A stretch of 35,846 nucleotides of DNA from Victivallis vadensis (GTDB lineage: Bacteria; Verrucomicrobiota; Lentisphaeria; Victivallales; GWF2-50-93). The stretch covers positions 1 through 35,846 of the forward strand of contig CAMCYE010000023.1 of NCBI GenBank assembly GCA_945883805.1. Direction: 5' to 3'. This document shows positions 16,477 through 24,499 of the stretch, piece after piece; the first letter of the stretch is position 1; every line of letters begins with the position of its first letter. A model generated the notes under the pieces. It had not been told where the DNA came from and searched no databases. It saw only the letters and a list, made by a program, of their open reading frames with translations. Made by a program: the position numbers and the translations under genes.

Positions 16477-16654
16477 GGCGGGCTTTCCAGCCCGTCAGAA
16501 CTTAACCGGCTACGCCGGGACTCTTAGGTGCTAAATTTAAGGTAGGGCGCGTTCTCCGCAACGCGCCGCGGACGGCTACGGAGAGCCATCCCTACCTGTA
16601 ACACGAAAAATACAATTTCATATACGATTAAATTAGCGGGCTGGAAAGCCCGCC
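16477..16654. repeat. Nested palindromic repeat with GTAGGG/CCCTAC core
   Basis: An exact 18-base inverted repeat (GGCGGGCTTTCCAGCCCG at 16477-16494, complement at 16637-16654) encloses CCGGC/GCCGG (16506-16518) and a second bracket, GGTAGGG (16541-16547) with CCCTACC (16590-16596). That bracket holds GGCGCGTT/AACGCGCC (16546-16553, 16560-16567) and GGCT/AGCC. The bracketed core recurs at 19614-19704. It fills the 211-base gap between the oxidoreductase and aminotransferase genes and may attenuate read-through. Confidence 0.7.
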
Positions 16655-16682
16655 ATACTAACAAACAACCAGGAGAATTAAC

Positions 16683-18047
16683 ATGGCCACTTACGATTTG
16701 ACACCGGTGAAAGTGAAAAAAGTAGAGACGAAATACCGCAGTATCCGCACAATGATTCCCGTGCCGGAATCCCTGCCAATATTCGAGGAGCTCAGCAAGT
16801 CCGAACCAAGGGCGATGGCGGGTCAGCCTCCGATTGTATGGCACAAGGCGGAAGGATTCACAGTTTCCGACAAATGGGGTAACCGCTGGATTGACTGGTC
16901 ATCCGGTGTGTTGATCGCCAATGCCGGGCACGGCCGCAAGGAAATATGCGACAAACTGAAGGAAATCATAGATCAGGGGCTTCTGGCAACATATGTGTTC
17001 GTGCACGAGGGGCGCATGGAGCTTACCCGCGAACTGAGGATGCTCTCCCCGGATCCTGATAAATATCAGGTATTCCTCCTGAGTACCGGCGCCGAGGCCA
17101 CCGAGAACTGCATCAAGCTCGCAAAAACATACGCCCTTGAAAAACACGGTCCCGGGAAAAAATACATCATAAGTTTTGAGAACGCGTTTCATGGAAGGAC
17201 AATGGGGTCGCAACTGGCCGGAGGAATGCCTAGGCTGAAAAAATGGATTGGAGACCTGGATTCCAGCTTTATTCAGGTTCCGTTTCCGGATGGATACAAA
17301 AATGAGAATACGTCATTTGACCTTTTCCTGAAAACACTTAAAGATAAGGGCGTCAGTCCGAAAAACATCGCAGGGGTCATCTGTGAATCTTATCAGGGGG
17401 TCGGTCCCGATTTCCTGCCGGTTGACTACGCAAAGAAACTTGAATCATTCTGCCGTGAACATGACGCAATACTGATAATGGATGAAGTTCAGGCCGGTTT
17501 TGGGCGCAGCGGCAAGATGTTCACCTATCAGCATTATGGGATAAAACCGGATCTTATCGCCTGCGGCAAGGGGATTACATCATCCCTCCCTCTTTCGGCG
17601 GTGATTGGACGCACGGACGTGATGTCGATTTATCCTCCAGGATCAATGACTTCGACACATTCCGCATCGCCTCTCGCTGTGACCAGTGCGCTCGAAAATC
17701 TCCGGATTATCAAGATGGATAAACTTGTCGAGCATTCGGCAAAAATGGGTGAAATAATGAATCCGTATCTGGAAAAAATTCAAAAGGAACATTCCAGTTT
17801 TCTCGGTTGTTTCCATGGAAAAGGGTTGGTTGCCGGAATTCAGGTGGTTAAGCCGGGGACAAAAACTCCGGATCCGGAAATGGCGCAGAAAATAAATGTG
17901 GCCTGCCTTCAGAAAGGCCTTCTGATGTTCGCTCCTGTCGGAATAGCCGGTGAATGCGTCAAAATCGCCCCTCCCCTCTGCATTACTGAGGATGCATTGA
18001 GAGAATCCCTCGAAGTCTTCAAGGAAGCGGTTGAGGAGCTTGCGTAA
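16683..18047 (+). CDS. Class III aminotransferase
   Basis: PLP-dependent class III aminotransferase (4-aminobutyrate/ornithine/acetylornithine-like), 454 residues. Visible: STGAEATENCIKLAK near 136-150, FENAFHGRTMGSQ near 164, LIMDEVQAGFGRSGKMF near 262 (Asp that contacts the PLP nitrogen) and ACGKGITSSLPLSAVIGR near 294, whose Lys 296 should carry the cofactor. An AGGAG lies seven bases before the ATG. The amino donor and acceptor cannot be told by eye; the long N-terminal extension (about 55 residues before the WGNRWIDWSSG block) is within the family range. It follows the Gfo/Idh gene after a repeat block. Confidence 0.88.
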   Translation: MATYDLTPVKVKKVETKYRSIRTMIPVPESLPIFEELSKSEPRAMAGQPPIVWHKAEGFTVSDKWGNRWIDWSSGVLIANAGHGRKEICDKLKEIIDQGLLATYVFVHEGRMELTRELRMLSPDPDKYQVFLLSTGAEATENCIKLAKTYALEKHGPGKKYIISFENAFHGRTMGSQLAGGMPRLKKWIGDLDSSFIQVPFPDGYKNENTSFDLFLKTLKDKGVSPKNIAGVICESYQGVGPDFLPVDYAKKLESFCREHDAILIMDEVQAGFGRSGKMFTYQHYGIKPDLIACGKGITSSLPLSAVIGRTDVMSIYPPGSMTSTHSASPLAVTSALENLRIIKMDKLVEHSAKMGEIMNPYLEKIQKEHSSFLGCFHGKGLVAGIQVVKPGTKTPDPEMAQKINVACLQKGLLMFAPVGIAGECVKIAPPLCITEDALRESLEVFKEAVEELA

Positions 18048-18096
18048 CTAGAGCCTCCTCTAAAAGGTAATCTCAAAATGAAATTTGTCTTAAAAA

Positions 18097-18124
18097 GTAA
18101 CACAGACATTCTTGTCTGTGTTAC
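18097..18124. terminator. Bidirectional stem-loop terminator
   Basis: A perfect 12-bp stem, GTAACACAGACA/TGTCTGTGTTAC, with loop TTCT, sits 49 bases after the aminotransferase stop. On the minus strand it is followed by TTTTT, on the plus strand by CCCCCTTTT, so it could end transcripts from both sides. Confidence 0.7.
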
Positions 18125-18401
18125 CCCCTTTTCGAGCAACGTCTAACTAAGGTGCTTTCAAAATTTCTGGGATGGGGAATAATCGCCGCTGCCGAAATGG
18201 CCAGTTGCGATTCTATAATGACTGAAGACTTGAATACAGGACAGATGTATTCTGGAATCAGGGCTATCAATCCTTTCATTTCTTGTTGAATATCCTTGGA
18301 ATCCCGTAAATCCTGTCGGAATATATTTTCCCATATTGTGATTTTTGCATAACTCTTTGAGTTGCAACAATCCATGGAACGATAGTGGATAGGTTTCGTA
18401 C

Positions 18402-18814
18402 TTATCGTTTGGAACGATACGGGTTGCCGCCCCAGGGCATATCTTCCATCAGCAGGAACATTGCACCATTGCGAAACTTACCCCCTTTGTTTAGAAAAGC
18501 GGCAGATTTTTTCTGGAGGGAACTATTCTGCGGTAGTAAATCAAGTTTACGCTTATCTGCGTTTTCTCCGAAAATACGTGAAACCTGACGGTGGCGGCAT
18601 CTGTTTCTAAAGTTGTCTTTGCCTTCAAGATTTCCTCAAGAAACTCTGTTTTTACATCTGCAAAACCGGAATACTTTCGGATGAACTTGTCATTAAGGAA
18701 AAAAACTTCCTTTCCTCCGGCAAATGATTTGCCGGAAGTATCCCATCCCGGAGCAATCAAAGTCATTTCCTCGTCAGTAAATCCGAATTTTGCAACTGTT
18801 TTTGTAAAGCTCAT
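18402..18814 (-). pseudogene. Frameshifted remnant of an unknown gene
   Basis: The minus strand opens with a credible N-terminus (MSFTKTVAKFGFTDEEM..., then ADVKTEFLEEILKAKTTLE), but from about 18560 that frame turns into an unlikely tail ending at 18491. A neighbouring frame stays open from there and gives protein-like text (KKSAAFLNKGGKFRNGAMFL, then LMEDMPWGGNPYRSKR) to a stop at 18402. Further coding-like text in other frames (DKYETYPLSFHGLLQLKELC, then WENIFRQDLRDSKDIQQEMK) continues to about 18121. I read this as one gene broken by several frameshifts. The family is not recognised. No good ribosome binding site precedes 18814. Alternatively the 107-residue open frame (18491-18814) is a short real gene. 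Confidence 0.4.
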
Positions 18815-18883
18815 GTCATTTCATTAAAAGTTTTTTTTACAATTACGTTGCTGCCATGATATAAAATCATGCTTTTCAGGCAT

Positions 18884-18916
18884 AAAAAAACCGGAAGGTT
18901 TTATCCTTCCGGTTTT
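18884..18916 (-). terminator. Rho-independent terminator of the RNA-binding protein gene
   Basis: AAAACCGGAAGG (18887-18898) and CCTTCCGGTTTT (18905-18916) form a 12-bp stem with a 6-base loop. Read on the minus strand the stem is followed by a run of seven T (18884-18890), 20 bases after the stop of the RRM gene. Confidence 0.85.
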
Positions 18917-18936
18917 GAAAAAACTAATTCTGAAGA

Positions 18937-19311
18937 TTAGTAGCGTTTTTTCGCGCCGCCACCAAATCCACCACGGCTTCCGCCGCGATCTCCACCGCCG
19001 AAACCACCGCTACGGCTTCCGCCGCCGCCGGCACCACCACCAAAACCACCGCCGCGACTGTCGCGCTGGGGCTTAGGGCGTGCTTCGTTAACAGTGATGG
19101 CTCTTCCGCCAATCTGACTGCCGTTAAGTGCCTTGATTGCTTCCTGAGCCTGTTCGGCCTTAGGCATTTCTACAAACCCGAAACCTTTGGAGCGACCTGT
19201 TTCGCGATCCATGATAACTCTTGCGGATTCGATTTCTCCGTGAGCCTGGAATGCGGATTTAAGGTCTTCGTCGGTTACCTCGTAGGCAAGATTGCCAACA
19301 TAAAGATTCAT
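18937..19311 (-). CDS. Glycine-rich RRM RNA-binding protein
   Basis: Small RNA-binding protein of 124 residues with one RRM: RNP2 MNLYVGNLAYEV at the start, RNP1 GRSKGFGFVEM near residue 40, then AIKALNGSQIGGRAITVNEA. The tail from about residue 80 is Gly/Arg-rich (GGGFGGG, GGSRGGF) and ends AKKRY. This layout is that of bacterial cold-inducible RNA-binding proteins thought to act as RNA chaperones. I start it at 19311 because GAAGGAAGAG precedes the ATG and RNP2 begins at once; an upstream in-frame ATG would only add non-conserved residues from the leader. It has its own promoter (19456-19483), a leader of about 138 bases and a strong terminator, i.e. a monocistronic unit. Confidence 0.92.
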   Translation of the reverse strand: MNLYVGNLAYEVTDEDLKSAFQAHGEIESARVIMDRETGRSKGFGFVEMPKAEQAQEAIKALNGSQIGGRAITVNEARPKPQRDSRGGGFGGGAGGGGSRSGGFGGGDRGGSRGGFGGGAKKRY

Positions 19312-19455
19312 TTTTCTCTTCCTTCTATCGTCGCCATAATTCACTTTTCTTCCAAGATCTGTCCATGGCGTTACGACATTTCTCGAGGCACCTTTTAACG
19401 GCAGGCACCACAATAACCGCAGGCGGCATACCAGCCACCTTTTCTACCAACACTG

Positions 19456-19483
19456 AATATATATGCCTATTGTCAATAATCAA
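19456..19483 (-). promoter_or_regulatory. Promoter of the RRM gene
   Basis: On the minus strand TTGATT (19478-19483) and TATATT (19456-19461) are 16 bases apart. The start would be near 19449, leaving a leader of about 138 bases. Long leaders are typical of cold-regulated RNA-binding protein genes and may carry a thermosensitive fold; that is inference. Confidence 0.5.
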
Positions 19484-19524
19484 GCAAAATAATCAAAATT
19501 TCATAAAACAGGCACAAATTCATC

Positions 19525-19762
19525 AAGTTTTAAGTTTCAGGTTTTAAGTTTTAAGCACAAAATAAAATCCTAGTACCGTCAAATGCTTTGGGTCAATTTC
19601 AAAATACCGAAGGGGTAGGGAGCGTTCTCTGCAACGCGCCGCCTCAAACCGGACGGGCCGCCTTCGTCCGCCACGGCGGACGAAGGCGGACAGCCATCCC
19701 TACCTTAAATTCGGCAGTGATGAAATTACCTCGCTTTGCTTAAAACCTAAAACTTAAATCGA
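19525..19762. repeat. GTAGGG/CCCTAC repeat with 15-bp hairpin, flanked by inverted AAGTTTTAAG tracts
   Basis: The core is GGTAGGG (19614-19620) to CCCTACC (19698-19704), sharing the GCGTTCTC.GCAACGCGCC segment with the copy at 16541-16596. Inside it is a perfect 15-bp stem with a 2-base loop (CCGCCTTCGTCCGCC at 19658-19672, complement at 19675-19689). Outside, low-complexity AAGTTTTAAGTTTCAGGTTTTAAG-like tracts (about 19525-19556) reappear inverted at about 19738-19762. The 486-base gap 19312-19797 therefore holds the RRM leader and promoter plus this repeat; no gene is seen. Confidence 0.65.
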
Positions 19763-19797
19763 AGACATTAATTCTTTGCAGGGAGCTAAACGTTCTC

Positions 19798-20394
19798 CTA
19801 CAATATCCCTTTTGTTGACAGTACACCAGAGATGCGGCTGTCATAGGATAGTGCTTGATCCAATGCTTTTGCAAAGGCTTTGAAGACGGCTTCAAATACG
19901 TGGTGAGCCTCTTCTCCCTTCATCAGGATTATGTGGAGGTTCATTCCGCCTTTTACGGACAGGGCCTGGAAAAATTCATGGAAAAGACGGGTGTCTATGT
20001 CCTTGACCTTTGCCGCCGGAGGAACAAGATCGTAGACAAGGTAAGGCCTTCCTGACAGATCCAGCGATACCATGGCAAGGGCTTCATCCATTGGAAGTAC
20101 GCACCAGCCGTAACGTTTGATTCCATTTTTCTCTCCGGCCGCTTTTGTGATTGCATTGCCGAGTACAAGCCCGAGATCTTCAATTGTGTGATGGCAGTCC
20201 ACCTGAAGATCGCCGACTGCACTTATTTTAAGATCGAAAAAACCGTGTTTCGCAAAGAGTTCCAGCATATGATCCAGAAAGGGTATCCCGGTGGAGACAG
20301 AACTTTTCCCGCTCCCGTCAAGATCTATTTCCACGGTAATGTCGGTTTCTTTTGTCTTTCTTGCGATTTTCGCAACACGCTTCGGATTTTTCAT
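19798..20394 (-). CDS. hisB: Imidazoleglycerol-phosphate dehydratase
   Basis: Sixth step of histidine synthesis; a Mn-dependent enzyme. The three metal-binding blocks are present: GIPFLDHMLELFAKHGFF, DCHHTIEDLGLVLG and EAHHVFEAVFKAFAKAL, as well as DLSGRPYLVYD. I start at the ATG at 20394 (198 residues, the normal monofunctional length) with GGGG upstream; a TTG at 20406 would add four residues. There is no fused phosphatase domain. It is alone on the minus strand next to purB, separated from it by a 343-base repeat-rich gap; hisH and hisA lie 2-3 kb away on the other strand. Confidence 0.95.
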   Translation of the reverse strand: MKNPKRVAKIARKTKETDITVEIDLDGSGKSSVSTGIPFLDHMLELFAKHGFFDLKISAVGDLQVDCHHTIEDLGLVLGNAITKAAGEKNGIKRYGWCVLPMDEALAMVSLDLSGRPYLVYDLVPPAAKVKDIDTRLFHEFFQALSVKGGMNLHIILMKGEEAHHVFEAVFKAFAKALDQALSYDSRISGVLSTKGIL

Positions 20395-20406
20395 AAACAA
20401 CCCCAA

Positions 20407-20737
20407 TTTTAAAATACGTTAACCACAGAGGACACGGAAAATATAAACCACGAAAGACATTAAACACATCAATTTCCAATTTCCAAATGAAGAAAACAAT
20501 CCAAGAACATGCCTTACGGCATTAATCCCCCTTCGCTAGGAAGCTACGGTGGGACAGGCTACGAACAAATTAAGATTCGTTTTTGTTGGTAGTCAAGCCC
20601 GTGAGGGCTGTTCTTTTGCTTTCCTTGTATTCAGATTAATCTAACTACAGGCTGAAGCCTGTGTCACTAAAAGTTGCAACCGCTTCGGCTGCCTAATTTA
20701 AGACATTGAAAAACTTTGTGCCTTTGTGTCTTGGTGG
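20407..20737. repeat. Repeat-rich gap between hisB and purB
   Basis: No gene is seen. The gap is bordered by inverted relatives of a TTAACCAC...GACAC motif: 20419 onwards reads TTAACCACAGAGGACACGG with a second AACCACGAAAGACAT unit, and 20714-20742 carries the complement type (CTTTGTGTCTTGGTGGTTA). The purB stop codon falls inside the latter. Inside are short hairpins, e.g. ACAGGCT/AGCCTGT (20647-20662), and a GCTACGGTGGGACAGGCTACG stretch related to 23347-23390. A further relative of the TTAACCAC motif lies at 23559-23576. Confidence 0.5.
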
Positions 20738-22192
20738 TTAGACTGAAATCTTGCTCTTCCTCTTCTCTCCTTCGGAAATTTCGGACTTATATTTTTCCAG
20801 AACCGGATCAACCTCGGCTCTGAGGAATTCATCCACCTGCTCCGGTGCTCTGCCGACAAATTTTCCGGGATCCATTATTTTATCCATGTTTTTTGCGATC
20901 TTCGCAAAAAGGACATCGCCCCTGATTCTGTCAATGAGGTCGTTCGACTCGCCCATTTCCTTCACTCTTCTTCCAGCTTCCATGGAGTGGGTTCTAATCG
21001 CCTCATGGAGTTCCTGCCGGTCTCCTCCAGCCTTGACGGCGGCCATCAGGATATTTTCAGTCGCCATAAAAGGCAATTCGTTTTTGACATGGCTTTCAAT
21101 GACTTTGGGCCAGACTTGGATTCCTTCTGCGACATTCGCGAGAACGGAAAGGATGATGTCTGTCGCAAGAAAAGCTTCGCCAAGGACGATCCTGCGGTTT
21201 GCGGAATCGTCGAGAGTTCTTTCAAACCACTGTGTGGCATGCGTGTTTGCGGGATTCGCAGGAAGTGAAATCACATACCTTGCAAGCGAACAGACTCTTT
21301 CACAGCGCATGGGATTCCTTTTATATGCCATTGCACTTGACCCCACTTGTTTCGATTCAAAAGGCTCTTCCACTTCCTTGAGATTGGCAAGAAGCCGCAG
21401 GTCGCCGGCGAATTTGTACGCCGATTGTGCGATGCCGGAAAGCATGGATATGACAAAATAATCTACTTTTCTGGTGTAGGTTTGACCGCTGACAGCGATG
21501 GATTTTTCAAAACCCATCTCTTTTGTGACCATGTTGTCGAGTTTCCTGACTTTTGCGTGGTCGCCGTTGAAAAGTTCCAGGAAGCTCGCCTGGGTTCCGG
21601 TCGTTCCCTTCACTCCCCTGAACGGGAGTTTTTCCAATTCGTATTCAAGGCGTTCAAGATCCAGAAGCATATCCTGAATGTAAAGGGTGAACCTTTTACC
21701 GACGGTTGTGAGCTGAGCCGGCTGATAATGGGTAAACCCGAGGGTCGGCATGGTTTTGTACTGATCCGCTATTTTTGCGAATTTCGCAATTGCTAGAAGA
21801 AGTCCCCTTTTCAGGATCATCAGTCCGTCACGCATCTGGATAAGTTCGGTATTGTCCGTCACATAACAACTTGTGGCTCCGAGATGGATGATCGGTTTTG
21901 CTTTCGGACAGAGTTCCCCGAAAACATGGATATGGCTCATGACATCGTGGCGCAGCTCTTTTTCCTTTGCGGTGGCGGCATCGAAGTCAATGTCTTCCAG
22001 ATGCGCCTCCATCTGCCGGATCTGTTCATCCGTGATGTCAAGTCCGAGTTTTTTCTCGCATTTTGCAAGTACAAGCCAGAGACGCCGCCAGGTCGAATGC
22101 TTTTTCTGTGCTGACCAGTTGTAGCTCATCTCCCTGCTCGCGTAACGCGATGTCAGGGGATTTTCATAAATTTGTGTATTCACTTCTTGCAC
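20738..22192 (-). CDS. purB: Adenylosuccinate lyase
   Basis: Acts twice in purine synthesis, cleaving SAICAR and adenylosuccinate. The fumarase/aspartase superfamily signature is [17 protein letters not shown] near residue 287. The other conserved blocks are [14 protein letters not shown] near 155 and [14 protein letters not shown] near 104. Length 484 and the internal [20 protein letters not shown] region resemble the longer, animal-like PurB form. Translation appears to begin with GTG at 22192 (an in-frame GTG nine bases later is an alternative); no strong Shine-Dalgarno is present. It stands alone, divergent from the VOC gene. Confidence 0.95.
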   Translation of the reverse strand: MQEVNTQIYENPLTSRYASREMSYNWSAQKKHSTWRRLWLVLAKCEKKLGLDITDEQIRQMEAHLEDIDFDAATAKEKELRHDVMSHIHVFGELCPKAKPIIHLGATSCYVTDNTELIQMRDGLMILKRGLLLAIAKFAKIADQYKTMPTLGFTHYQPAQLTTVGKRFTLYIQDMLLDLERLEYELEKLPFRGVKGTTGTQASFLELFNGDHAKVRKLDNMVTKEMGFEKSIAVSGQTYTRKVDYFVISMLSGIAQSAYKFAGDLRLLANLKEVEEPFESKQVGSSAMAYKRNPMRCERVCSLARYVISLPANPANTHATQWFERTLDDSANRRIVLGEAFLATDIILSVLANVAEGIQVWPKVIESHVKNELPFMATENILMAAVKAGGDRQELHEAIRTHSMEAGRRVKEMGESNDLIDRIRGDVLFAKIAKNMDKIMDPGKFVGRAPEQVDEFLRAEVDPVLEKYKSEISEGEKRKSKISV

Positions 22193-22304
22193 CTGTTTAT
22201 TTTTCCATCGAGTTTGCCGTTTCAGATCCCTTATTCAAAAAAGTGAGGAATCACAGTTTAAAATTTGATTATTCCCTGTATTATAATTTAGGGAAAAATT
22301 TATT

Positions 22305-22691
22305 ATGATTGAAAGCAACAGAAATCAAAATAGCCTTTACGGCGTGATAATCAAGGTTGAGAACATCGATGTATGCAGGTCTTTTTACAGGGATATCCTT
22401 GAACTTGGGCCACCGATAATCGACAGCAACTTCTGGATTGAATTTAAACTTCAGGACGATGTCTCCATAGTTCTCGAGCAGGCACCCGAAGGCGAAAAAA
22501 TACAGCCGGGACGCGACAGGGTGTCCTGGCTTTACCGGATTGAACACATCGAAGAAATGCTCTCCAAGCTGAAAGAACATGGACATCAGCCCCACTCTGA
22601 AGAGGAAAGGCTCGGATATAAAGTCTATCAGTTCCTTGACCCTGAAGGCAATCCGTTCTACCTTTACTCTTCACATGAAGACAAAAAATAA
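22305..22691 (+). CDS. VOC (glyoxalase/dioxygenase fold) protein
   Basis: A 128-residue single vicinal-oxygen-chelate domain: LYGVIIKVENIDVCRSFYRDIL at the first repeat, and YQFLDPEGNPFYLYSS at the second. The usual first metal ligand His at the start of the domain is replaced (GVIIKV), so it may not be a canonical metal enzyme; such proteins also serve in resistance or binding roles. An AGGG lies 11 bases before the ATG. It is followed by hisH after 42 bases on the same strand, which may be co-transcribed with it without a functional link. Confidence 0.8.
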   Translation: MIESNRNQNSLYGVIIKVENIDVCRSFYRDILELGPPIIDSNFWIEFKLQDDVSIVLEQAPEGEKIQPGRDRVSWLYRIEHIEEMLSKLKEHGHQPHSEEERLGYKVYQFLDPEGNPFYLYSSHEDKK

Positions 22692-22733
22692 AATTTTCGT
22701 TGAAAATCCCATGATTAAACGGAGCATCTGCCA

Positions 22734-23336
22734 TTGATAGCCATCATTGATTACGGAATGGGCAACTTGTCAAGCGTTTTCAAGGCGCTTGAAAAGCTTG
22801 GGGCGGATGTGCGCATAACAGGCAGCGCCTCTGAAATAGGGGTGGCGGATTCTGTGATTCTTCCCGGAGTTGGGAATTTCGGAGACGGTATGAAACATCT
22901 GCAGGTGTCCGGTCTTGACAAGATTGTGAAAAAATCAATAGGCGACGGAAAGCCCTTTTTGGGGATATGCCTCGGAATGCAGTTGCTGATGGATGAAAGT
23001 GAAGAGGCTCCGGGTCTGCCAGGACTGGGGATATTCAGAGGCAAAGTCGTCCGCTTCCCAAAAAGTTCCCTCAAGGTTCCACACATGGGCTGGAATAACA
23101 TTGATAATGAAACCCGGAATCCGAATCTTGCCGGAATAAAAGACGGCACCTATTTTTATTTCGTACACTCCTATTATGTAAAACCAGATGATTTAAAAAT
23201 AAATGCGGCCACCTGTAATTACGGTTTGGATTTTTCCGCATGCATAGGGGAAAATAATGTATTTGCGACTCAGTTCCATCCTGAAAAAAGTCAGGACGCC
23301 GGACTTCGCATACTTGAAAACTGGATTTCCGGGTAG
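22734..23336 (+). CDS. hisH: Imidazole glycerol phosphate synthase, glutaminase subunit
   Basis: Glutamine amidotransferase that feeds ammonia to HisF. The class I triad is visible: nucleophile Cys in PFLGICLGMQLLMDE near residue 80, His and Glu in TQFHPEKSQDAG near 184. The N-terminal IAIIDYGMGNLSSVFKALEK and PHMGWNNI blocks are typical of HisH. The start is TTG at 22734, with GGAG nine bases upstream; no in-frame ATG would keep the conserved N-terminus. HisF, its obligate partner, is not in the window. Confidence 0.95.
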   Translation: MIAIIDYGMGNLSSVFKALEKLGADVRITGSASEIGVADSVILPGVGNFGDGMKHLQVSGLDKIVKKSIGDGKPFLGICLGMQLLMDESEEAPGLPGLGIFRGKVVRFPKSSLKVPHMGWNNIDNETRNPNLAGIKDGTYFYFVHSYYVKPDDLKINAATCNYGLDFSACIGENNVFATQFHPEKSQDAGLRILENWISG

Positions 23337-23640
23337 TTTCACCACCAGTCTTCGCCTGGGAGGCTACGAAGGACAGGCCGCCTTGGCAGGCTAATAGGCA
23401 CTAATTTTATACTAAATGAAGAGAGAGTCTTTAATAACTGAGACTCATGCGTTGAATGTTATTTTTTTATTCCAAAAATAACATTCAACGCATAGATTAT
23501 GTTAGTGTCCTTTGTTAGTGTAGATTAGTGGTTAAAGAATTTCATTTTTCATGTATTTTGTGTGTTTCGTGGTTAAGTCCAGAAATCGAATACTGGATAT
23601 TGGTTGTTTAAAAACTTTGCATTAAACTTAGAGGGGAACC
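23337..23640. repeat. hisH-hisA gap with a perfect 20-bp hairpin
   Basis: A 304-base gap with no gene. Its main feature is a perfect 20-bp stem with a 7-base loop (23447-23466 and 23474-23493, starting ATGCGTTGAATGTT). A smaller GAGTCT/AGACTC hairpin precedes it. 23347-23390 resembles the repeat at 20530-20560, and 23559-23576 (GTGTGTTTCGTGGTTAAG) belongs to the TTAACCAC family. The big stem has little GC and is not followed by a T-run, so it is not a typical terminator. Confidence 0.65.
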
Positions 23641-24396
23641 ATGACAGACATCAGGCAAAAACCGAATTTTACGATTTTCCCGGCAATTGACATCCGTGGC
23701 GGAAAATGTGTCCGTCTCATTCAGGGCGACTATGAAAGACAGACGACATATTCTGACAGTCCCGCCGTCCAGGCTACCCTCTGGGAAAAACAGGGAGCCG
23801 AATTCCTTCATCTTGTCGACTTGGATGGAGCCAAGGACGGAAAACCTGTGAACCTGGAAACAATCGCATCGATCACGAAAGCCATAAAAATCCCATGTGA
23901 ACTCGGAGGGGGAATACGTACCATAGAAGATGCCGAACTTGTTTTCCGTGCAGGAATTGAAAGGATAATTGTCGGTACCGCAGCATGCGAAAATCCAACG
24001 GTTATCGAAGAGATGCTCATGAAATTTTCACACGAGAAAATAGTCATAGGAATCGATGCGAAAAATGGGAAGGCGTCGGTAAGGGGATGGCAGAAGGAAA
24101 CATCATTGAATGCAACGGATCTTGCCGAGGAATTCTCCAGAAAAGGAGCCAGCCGGTTTATTTACACCGATATTTCAACTGACGGAATGCTTTCCGGACC
24201 CAACTACTGTGCGATAAGCGAGTTCTGCGACGCAGTTCCCGGCGCAAAAGTCATCGCTTCCGGAGGAGTCTCGTCCATGGACGATGTAATCAAGCTGATG
24301 AACCTCGGGAAAAAGAACATCGAGGGTGTAATAATAGGAAAAGCACTTTACGAAGGTAAAATTCTCCTTTCAGACCTTCTTAAGCTGATTAAATAG
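23641..24396 (+). CDS. hisA: Phosphoribosylformimino-AICAR-phosphate isomerase
   Basis: Fourth step of histidine synthesis; a TIM barrel with two-fold symmetry and 251 residues. Catalytic Asp in the first half: FPAIDIRGGKCVRLIQGDY; second-half Asp in YTDISTDGMLSGPN; phosphate sites in CELGGGIRT and VIASGGVSSMDD. Length is normal. GAGGGG stands four bases before the ATG. It follows hisH on the same strand with a 304-base repeat-rich gap and is followed by the left REP and the RAYT gene. Confidence 0.95.
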   Translation: MTDIRQKPNFTIFPAIDIRGGKCVRLIQGDYERQTTYSDSPAVQATLWEKQGAEFLHLVDLDGAKDGKPVNLETIASITKAIKIPCELGGGIRTIEDAELVFRAGIERIIVGTAACENPTVIEEMLMKFSHEKIVIGIDAKNGKASVRGWQKETSLNATDLAEEFSRKGASRFIYTDISTDGMLSGPNYCAISEFCDAVPGAKVIASGGVSSMDDVIKLMNLGKKNIEGVIIGKALYEGKILLSDLLKLIK

Positions 24397-24405
24397 CCGG
24401 TGTTC

Positions 24406-24478
24406 AAAAAAGAACGTCAATTAGGGGAACGCCGGTCTCCAGGCCGGCTCTTGATGCCGAACTGGAGTTCGGCGATCC
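24406..24478 (+). repeat. REP element, left of the RAYT gene
   Basis: Left member of a pair of 73-base direct repeats. It contains two hairpins: GCCGGTC...GGCCGGC (24431-24448) and GCCGAACTGGAGTTCGGC with a perfect 7-bp stem. Over 53 bases it differs from the right copy at three positions; two of these fall in the first stem and exchange a G-T wobble for an A-T pair, so pairing is kept. Confidence 0.85.
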
Positions 24479-24499
24479 GTCTGTGAAGGGAAAGAAGAA

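Noticed and set aside
18158..18370. 70-codon minus-strand frame as an independent gene
   Set aside because: Better explained as one of several frames of a decayed gene 18121-18814.
20751..21461. 236-codon plus-strand frame opposite purB
   Set aside because: Antisense of a well conserved enzyme; Ser/Leu-rich text is a composition effect.
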